Assembly (NCBI GenBank): GCA_012522795.1
Contig: JAAYJT010000097.1
Coordinates: forward strand, 1-37,126
Direction: 5' to 3'
DNA: 37,126 bases
From: Bacteroidales bacterium
GTDB taxonomy: Bacteria; Bacteroidota; Bacteroidia; Bacteroidales; JAAYJT01
Below the pieces are notes generated by a model. It searched no databases. It was not told the DNA's origin and saw only the letters and a program-made list of their open reading frames with translations. Positions 34,028 to 37,126 of the stretch are shown here, one piece after another. Within the stretch, counting starts at the first letter, position 1, and every line of letters begins with the position of its first letter. The translations under genes were made by a program, and so were the position numbers.

Positions 34028-35185
34028 TCAAACAATTATGTTTGCCCGTTTTTCAGTTCCTTTCTTAAAAAGTTTTCGATAAGTTATATGTCGTTTTGAA
34101 AATGTACTTTGTACCGCATCATGAAGCTTTTGCATTTTGGGATTAAAATCGCCTACCCATGCAAGCTCAATTTCAGTGTAATTTGGTTTCTTACGCATAA
34201 TTTTGTCCATATGCCAGAATATTGCAGATTCAATTCCATAGCGCTGAAACCGGGGAATTACACCCATTACGGTAATGCGTGCCTTTGTATAAAGGTCTTT
34301 TCTTTTTAACAGCAAAAATCTTATTTTATCCAATAAATTCAGTCTGCCATTAAAGTATTTAAGTATCTGATTTGCATCAGGCAACATTACGAGAAACGCC
34401 ACCGGCTTTTTATCATGATAGGCAAACCATATAAACTCCTCATTAAGAATATGTTTTGCTTTCTGAAATTCTTTTCTCAGTATGTCCAAATCAATAGGGG
34501 TAAAATGCTCGTGATGCACCCATGCCTGATCATATACCTCTTTAATATCTCTCAGATATTTTTCAGAATTCTTTTTTTTAAAGTGCTCGTATGCAAATCC
34601 GGGCTTTTGTCTTATCCAGTCGGCTATTTTCCAGAAACGTTCAGGAAATTCTCTGGTAAGATCCAGTTTATTGGTAATTTGTTCAAAAAAATTATAGAAT
34701 CCATAATTTTCAAAAAAATTCTGATAATAAGAATGATGATAGTTCATACCATAGCTGGGGTTGTTGAAACCTTCAACCAGCAAACCCCAGTAACTTTCGT
34801 TCTCACCAAAGTTTACAGGCCCATCCATAGCCTGCAAACCGGCTTTTTCAAGCCAATCCCTGCAAGTATCAAACAAGAGAAAAGCTGCTTCCTGATTGTC
34901 AATACATTCAAAAAAGCCCATACCACCGGTTGGTTGCTCATATTTACGGGCTTTCTCCCAATTATAAAAAGCAGCCACCCTCCCTATTAATTCACCATTA
35001 TCATTTATTAAAATCCATCGGGAAGCATCGCCATTATTAAAAAAAGTGTTTTTTAAAGGATCAAAAATAGCTTCTATATCCTTATCTAAAGGACAAACAA
35101 AATTAGGGTCATCTTTATAAATAACCCTTATAGCATCATGAAACTGCCTAACCGTCTTACGATCAGTTACTTGTATTATTTTCAT
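34028..35185 (-). CDS. GNAT-fold acyltransferase-like protein
   Basis: The 385-residue protein resembles a Bacteroidota family annotated only as GNAT-like. The N-terminal part (about 1-130; RVIYKDDPNFVCPLDKD, GRVAAFYNWEKA) and the C-terminal part (about 240-375; EEFIWFAYHDKKPVAFLVMLPDAN, RITVMGVIPRFQRYGIESAIF) each look like a half or whole GNAT unit. The second contains an RFQRYGIES segment similar to the acetyl-CoA pyrophosphate loop. The middle is aromatic-rich (YHHSYYQNFFENYGFYNFFEQ-like block). The acceptor is unknown. It is transcribed away from the LptF/LptG gene and is next to the ammonia-lyase remnant. Confidence 0.7.
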   Translation of the reverse strand: MKIIQVTDRKTVRQFHDAIRVIYKDDPNFVCPLDKDIEAIFDPLKNTFFNNGDASRWILINDNGELIGRVAAFYNWEKARKYEQPTGGMGFFECIDNQEAAFLLFDTCRDWLEKAGLQAMDGPVNFGENESYWGLLVEGFNNPSYGMNYHHSYYQNFFENYGFYNFFEQITNKLDLTREFPERFWKIADWIRQKPGFAYEHFKKKNSEKYLRDIKEVYDQAWVHHEHFTPIDLDILRKEFQKAKHILNEEFIWFAYHDKKPVAFLVMLPDANQILKYFNGRLNLLDKIRFLLLKRKDLYTKARITVMGVIPRFQRYGIESAIFWHMDKIMRKKPNYTEIELAWVGDFNPKMQKLHDAVQSTFSKRHITYRKLFKKGTEKRANIIV

Positions 35186-35232
35186 AGAGCTAAATGGTTT
35201 AATAAATTCATATTACACCCTTTAATAATACG

Positions 35233-35240
35233 CAAATGTA
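35233..35240 (-). promoter_or_regulatory. Putative -7 box for the GNAT-like gene
   Basis: On the minus strand the bases read TACATTTG, an exact TAnnTTTG match, 48 bases before the start codon at 35185. An ATTG lies about 17 bases upstream as a poor -33 box. Confidence 0.45.
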
Positions 35241-35309
35241 AAACTTTCTCGTTATTTCAATGAATTTTATATTTATTTTGCTAAAAAAATCAATAATATA
35301 TTTAAAGGC

Positions 35310-35317
35310 TAATTTTG
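35310..35317 (+). promoter_or_regulatory. Putative -7 box for the LptF/LptG gene
   Basis: TAATTTTG matches TAnnTTTG on the plus strand. A TTTG lies 29 bases upstream, too far for the usual spacing, and the leader to the ATG at 35522 would be about 200 bases, so confidence is low. Confidence 0.3.
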
Positions 35318-35521
35318 CGGCAGTTTTTTTAATGCTGACCTGTTATACTGATTAACAAACGAACATTTGAGCTCAAATCACAAATAAAAACTCATTAAAT
35401 GTTCTTAATACAAGGTATTGTGTCAGTTTTGTCAATACAGCCGAAAAACAGAATTTGCACCTTATGAAATAGTTTAGGGCAAGGTTTCGCACTATGAATC
35501 TTTGATCTTCCAAGGCAACAT

Positions 35522-36976
35522 ATGAAGAAAACAACTTTGATAAAAAAAATTGACATGCTTGTCCTACGATCATATTTAGGACCACTGGCACTGACTTTCT
35601 TCATAGCCATTTTTGTATTACTCATGCAATTTCTGTGGAAATATGTTGACGATCTTGTAGGCAAGGGCTTGCCGTGGAATATGATAGCTGAGCTTATGTT
35701 TTATGCTTCTTCTACTTTTGTTCCATTAGCGTTACCTCTCGCCATTTTACTTTCATCACTTATGACTTTCGGCAACTTGGGTGAACACTATGAGCTGGTG
35801 GCAATAAAAGCTTCGGGTGTTTCACTTCGAAGGATAATGACACCATTGATTATACTATCAATTCTTATAGGAATAGGAGCCTTTTATTTTTCAAATGTAG
35901 TTTTACCTATTGCCAACCTTAAATTTCATTCAATACTTTTTGATATACGACAACAAAAACTGTCTTTCAATCTTCAGGAAGGTATATATTACTATGGACT
36001 TGACGGCTATGTGATAAAAATAGGTGACAAAGAAAAAGACGGGAGTCTAATCCGTGATGTAATGATATACGACCACACCTCAGGACAGGGAAAAACAACC
36101 CTGACACTCGCAGAATGGGGCACAATGGATCAAACACCAGATGGCAGGTTTCTGATATTAACATTATATAACGGAGCAAATTATGATGAAAACCCAAATC
36201 AAAGCTCAGCTTCAGCTTCTCCTTTTATGAGAATGCGTTTTGAAAAAGAAGTTAGGCGGTTTGATTTGTCAGGATTTGAATTTAACAGAACAGACGAAGA
36301 TCTTTTTAAAAACAATTTCCAGATGTTTAATCTAAAGCAACTGGAATATTCCCGTGATTCACTTTACCAAAAACACATTCAGGAGAAAAATAATTTTTCA
36401 CTTTCAATGTATCGCAATTATTATCATTATTCACAGCATCAACTGTCAAAGCCTATTCAGATGGATTCTATCCTTGTTTTCATGGGCGACTTTCTGAAAG
36501 GAATTAATTATGATGAACACTCGAAAATAATTGATAATGCCCTGAATACATCACGAAATGTAAAATCATCAATTGAGGCTCGTTCAGATTTTTATGAAAA
36601 CGAGCTACGTCTTATACGTCGTCATGATATTGAATGGCACCGTAAATACACATTATCAGTTGCCTGCATCATACTTTTCTTCGTTGGTGCGCCGCTTGGA
36701 GCCATTATACGGAAAGGTGGGCTGGGTTTGCCACTGGTAGTTGCTACTATTTTGTTTATATTGTTTCATATTGCATCGACTACAGGCGATAAATATGTAA
36801 GAACCGGAGTTTTAACCCCATTTATGGGTATGTGGTTGTCGTCAGCGCTATTTCTTCCTCTTGGTATATGGCTTAGTTTCAAAGCCGTTACCGATTCTCC
36901 GTTAATGGATTCTGATGCATGGGGAAAACTTTTCAGAAAAAGAAATACAGAGCAAAACAACGAAAGTTCGAACTGA
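35522..36976 (+). CDS. LptF/LptG (YjgP/YjgQ) family LPS export permease
   Basis: This 484-residue inner-membrane protein has the LptF/G layout: membrane segments at about 20-38, 58-82 and 105-128, a large periplasmic beta-jellyroll region (about 130-370), and three C-terminal segments at about 376-396, 402-420 and 433-453. Diagnostic text includes VLRSYLGPLALTF, YASSTFVPLALPLAIL, YELVAIKASGVSLRRIM (cytoplasmic coupling helix to the LptB ATPase) and GAPLGAIIRKGGLGLPL. It extracts LPS from the inner membrane together with LptB and LptC. Which of LptF or LptG it is cannot be decided here. A copy of the MITE-like repeat begins 21 bases after its stop and may form the 3' end of its transcript. Confidence 0.92.
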   Translation: MKKTTLIKKIDMLVLRSYLGPLALTFFIAIFVLLMQFLWKYVDDLVGKGLPWNMIAELMFYASSTFVPLALPLAILLSSLMTFGNLGEHYELVAIKASGVSLRRIMTPLIILSILIGIGAFYFSNVVLPIANLKFHSILFDIRQQKLSFNLQEGIYYYGLDGYVIKIGDKEKDGSLIRDVMIYDHTSGQGKTTLTLAEWGTMDQTPDGRFLILTLYNGANYDENPNQSSASASPFMRMRFEKEVRRFDLSGFEFNRTDEDLFKNNFQMFNLKQLEYSRDSLYQKHIQEKNNFSLSMYRNYYHYSQHQLSKPIQMDSILVFMGDFLKGINYDEHSKIIDNALNTSRNVKSSIEARSDFYENELRLIRRHDIEWHRKYTLSVACIILFFVGAPLGAIIRKGGLGLPLVVATILFILFHIASTTGDKYVRTGVLTPFMGMWLSSALFLPLGIWLSFKAVTDSPLMDSDAWGKLFRKRNTEQNNESSN

Positions 36977-36997
36977 TATTTCACATAATAGCATTTA

Positions 36998-37126
36998 ATA
37001 CCGATTGGAAAAATATAATAGACCAATTTTACCGGATGGCAAAATATAACAGACCAATTATCGCTCCGCTCAATTGTTCTTAATGTTTTAACCACCGGCA
37101 TTAACGATTGTAATTTACAAAACAGC
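36998..37126 (+). mobile_element. MITE-like repeat, copy 2, cut by window end
   Basis: The element begins ATACCGATTGG and runs to the window edge at AAACAGC, where copy 1 would continue for about another 35 bases. It holds two head-to-tail 31-base units (37000-37030 and 37031-37061) that match at 26 of 31 positions. Copy 1 has only one such unit. After the units it differs from copy 1 at two of 82 positions. It lies 21 bases after the permease stop and, unlike copy 1, interrupts no visible gene. Confidence 0.7.

Larger units (their letters stand above)
35186..35521. other. Divergent promoter region between GNAT and LptF/LptG genes
   Basis: This 336-base region holds two TAnnTTTG-type boxes facing opposite ways, listed separately. 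No open frame or strong hairpin is seen in the rest, which would form a leader of about 200 bases for the permease gene. Confidence 0.4.

Noticed and set aside
34415-34990. Long plus-strand open frame of 191 codons opposite the GNAT-like gene
   Set aside because: It is the antisense of a well-supported gene, with low-complexity hydrophobic content and no family features.
36999-37061. Start of a CRISPR array (31-base repeated unit)
   Set aside because: The two units are directly adjacent without spacers and diverge at 5 of 31 positions; a single unit occurs within the same element elsewhere.

Overview
The window looks like chromosomal DNA of a Bacteroidota member, probably close to Bacteroidales/Marinilabiliales. 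The signs are AT-rich DNA, two SusC/SusD pairs, a type IX secretion (T9SS) C-terminal domain, surface-type lipoproteins with acidic residues after the lipobox Cys, an HU-TM-SPOR protein, and -7 boxes of the form TAnnTTTG. I found no tRNA, rRNA, CRISPR array or phage module. The left end lies inside a transposase remnant and the right end inside a dispersed repeat, so the window may be a contig bounded by repeats.

Layout. Positions 1-350 hold the C-terminal end of an IS4-like transposase. Positions 588-3059 hold two minus-strand exported proteins: a dockerin/FISUMP protein and a trypsin-like protease. Positions 3410-6388 hold a plus-strand housekeeping group: kdsB, an HU-TM-SPOR protein, trmB and an alkyltransferase-like protein. 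Positions 6627-13516 hold a leucine/isovalerate catabolic cluster: both subunits of methylcrotonyl-CoA carboxylase, a methylglutaconyl-CoA hydratase, an acyl-CoA dehydrogenase and HMG-CoA lyase. A BamA-like barrel protein follows at 13670-15028. A broken alkD gene (15108-15916) carries a MITE-like insertion and sits directly downstream of a secreted M1 aminopeptidase (15927-18239). Indolepyruvate:ferredoxin oxidoreductase (iorAB) and an M23-like protein fill 18642-22219. Two minus-strand SusC/SusD operons fill 22345-33111 and share a conserved upstream leader. A decayed histidine ammonia-lyase gene, a GNAT-fold protein and an LptF/LptG permease complete the window, and a second copy of the MITE-like repeat lies at its right edge.

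How the genes fit together. The intact metabolic genes point to peptide and amino-acid use: an exported aminopeptidase, iorAB for aromatic 2-oxo acids, and a near-complete leucine route to acetyl-CoA and acetoacetate. The two SusCD systems have no adjacent glycoside hydrolases, so peptide import in the style of RagAB is possible, but this is inference. The most unusual signals are non-coding or degenerate: the two-copy repeat that split alkD, the histidine ammonia-lyase remnant with a core deletion, and the paired susC leaders.
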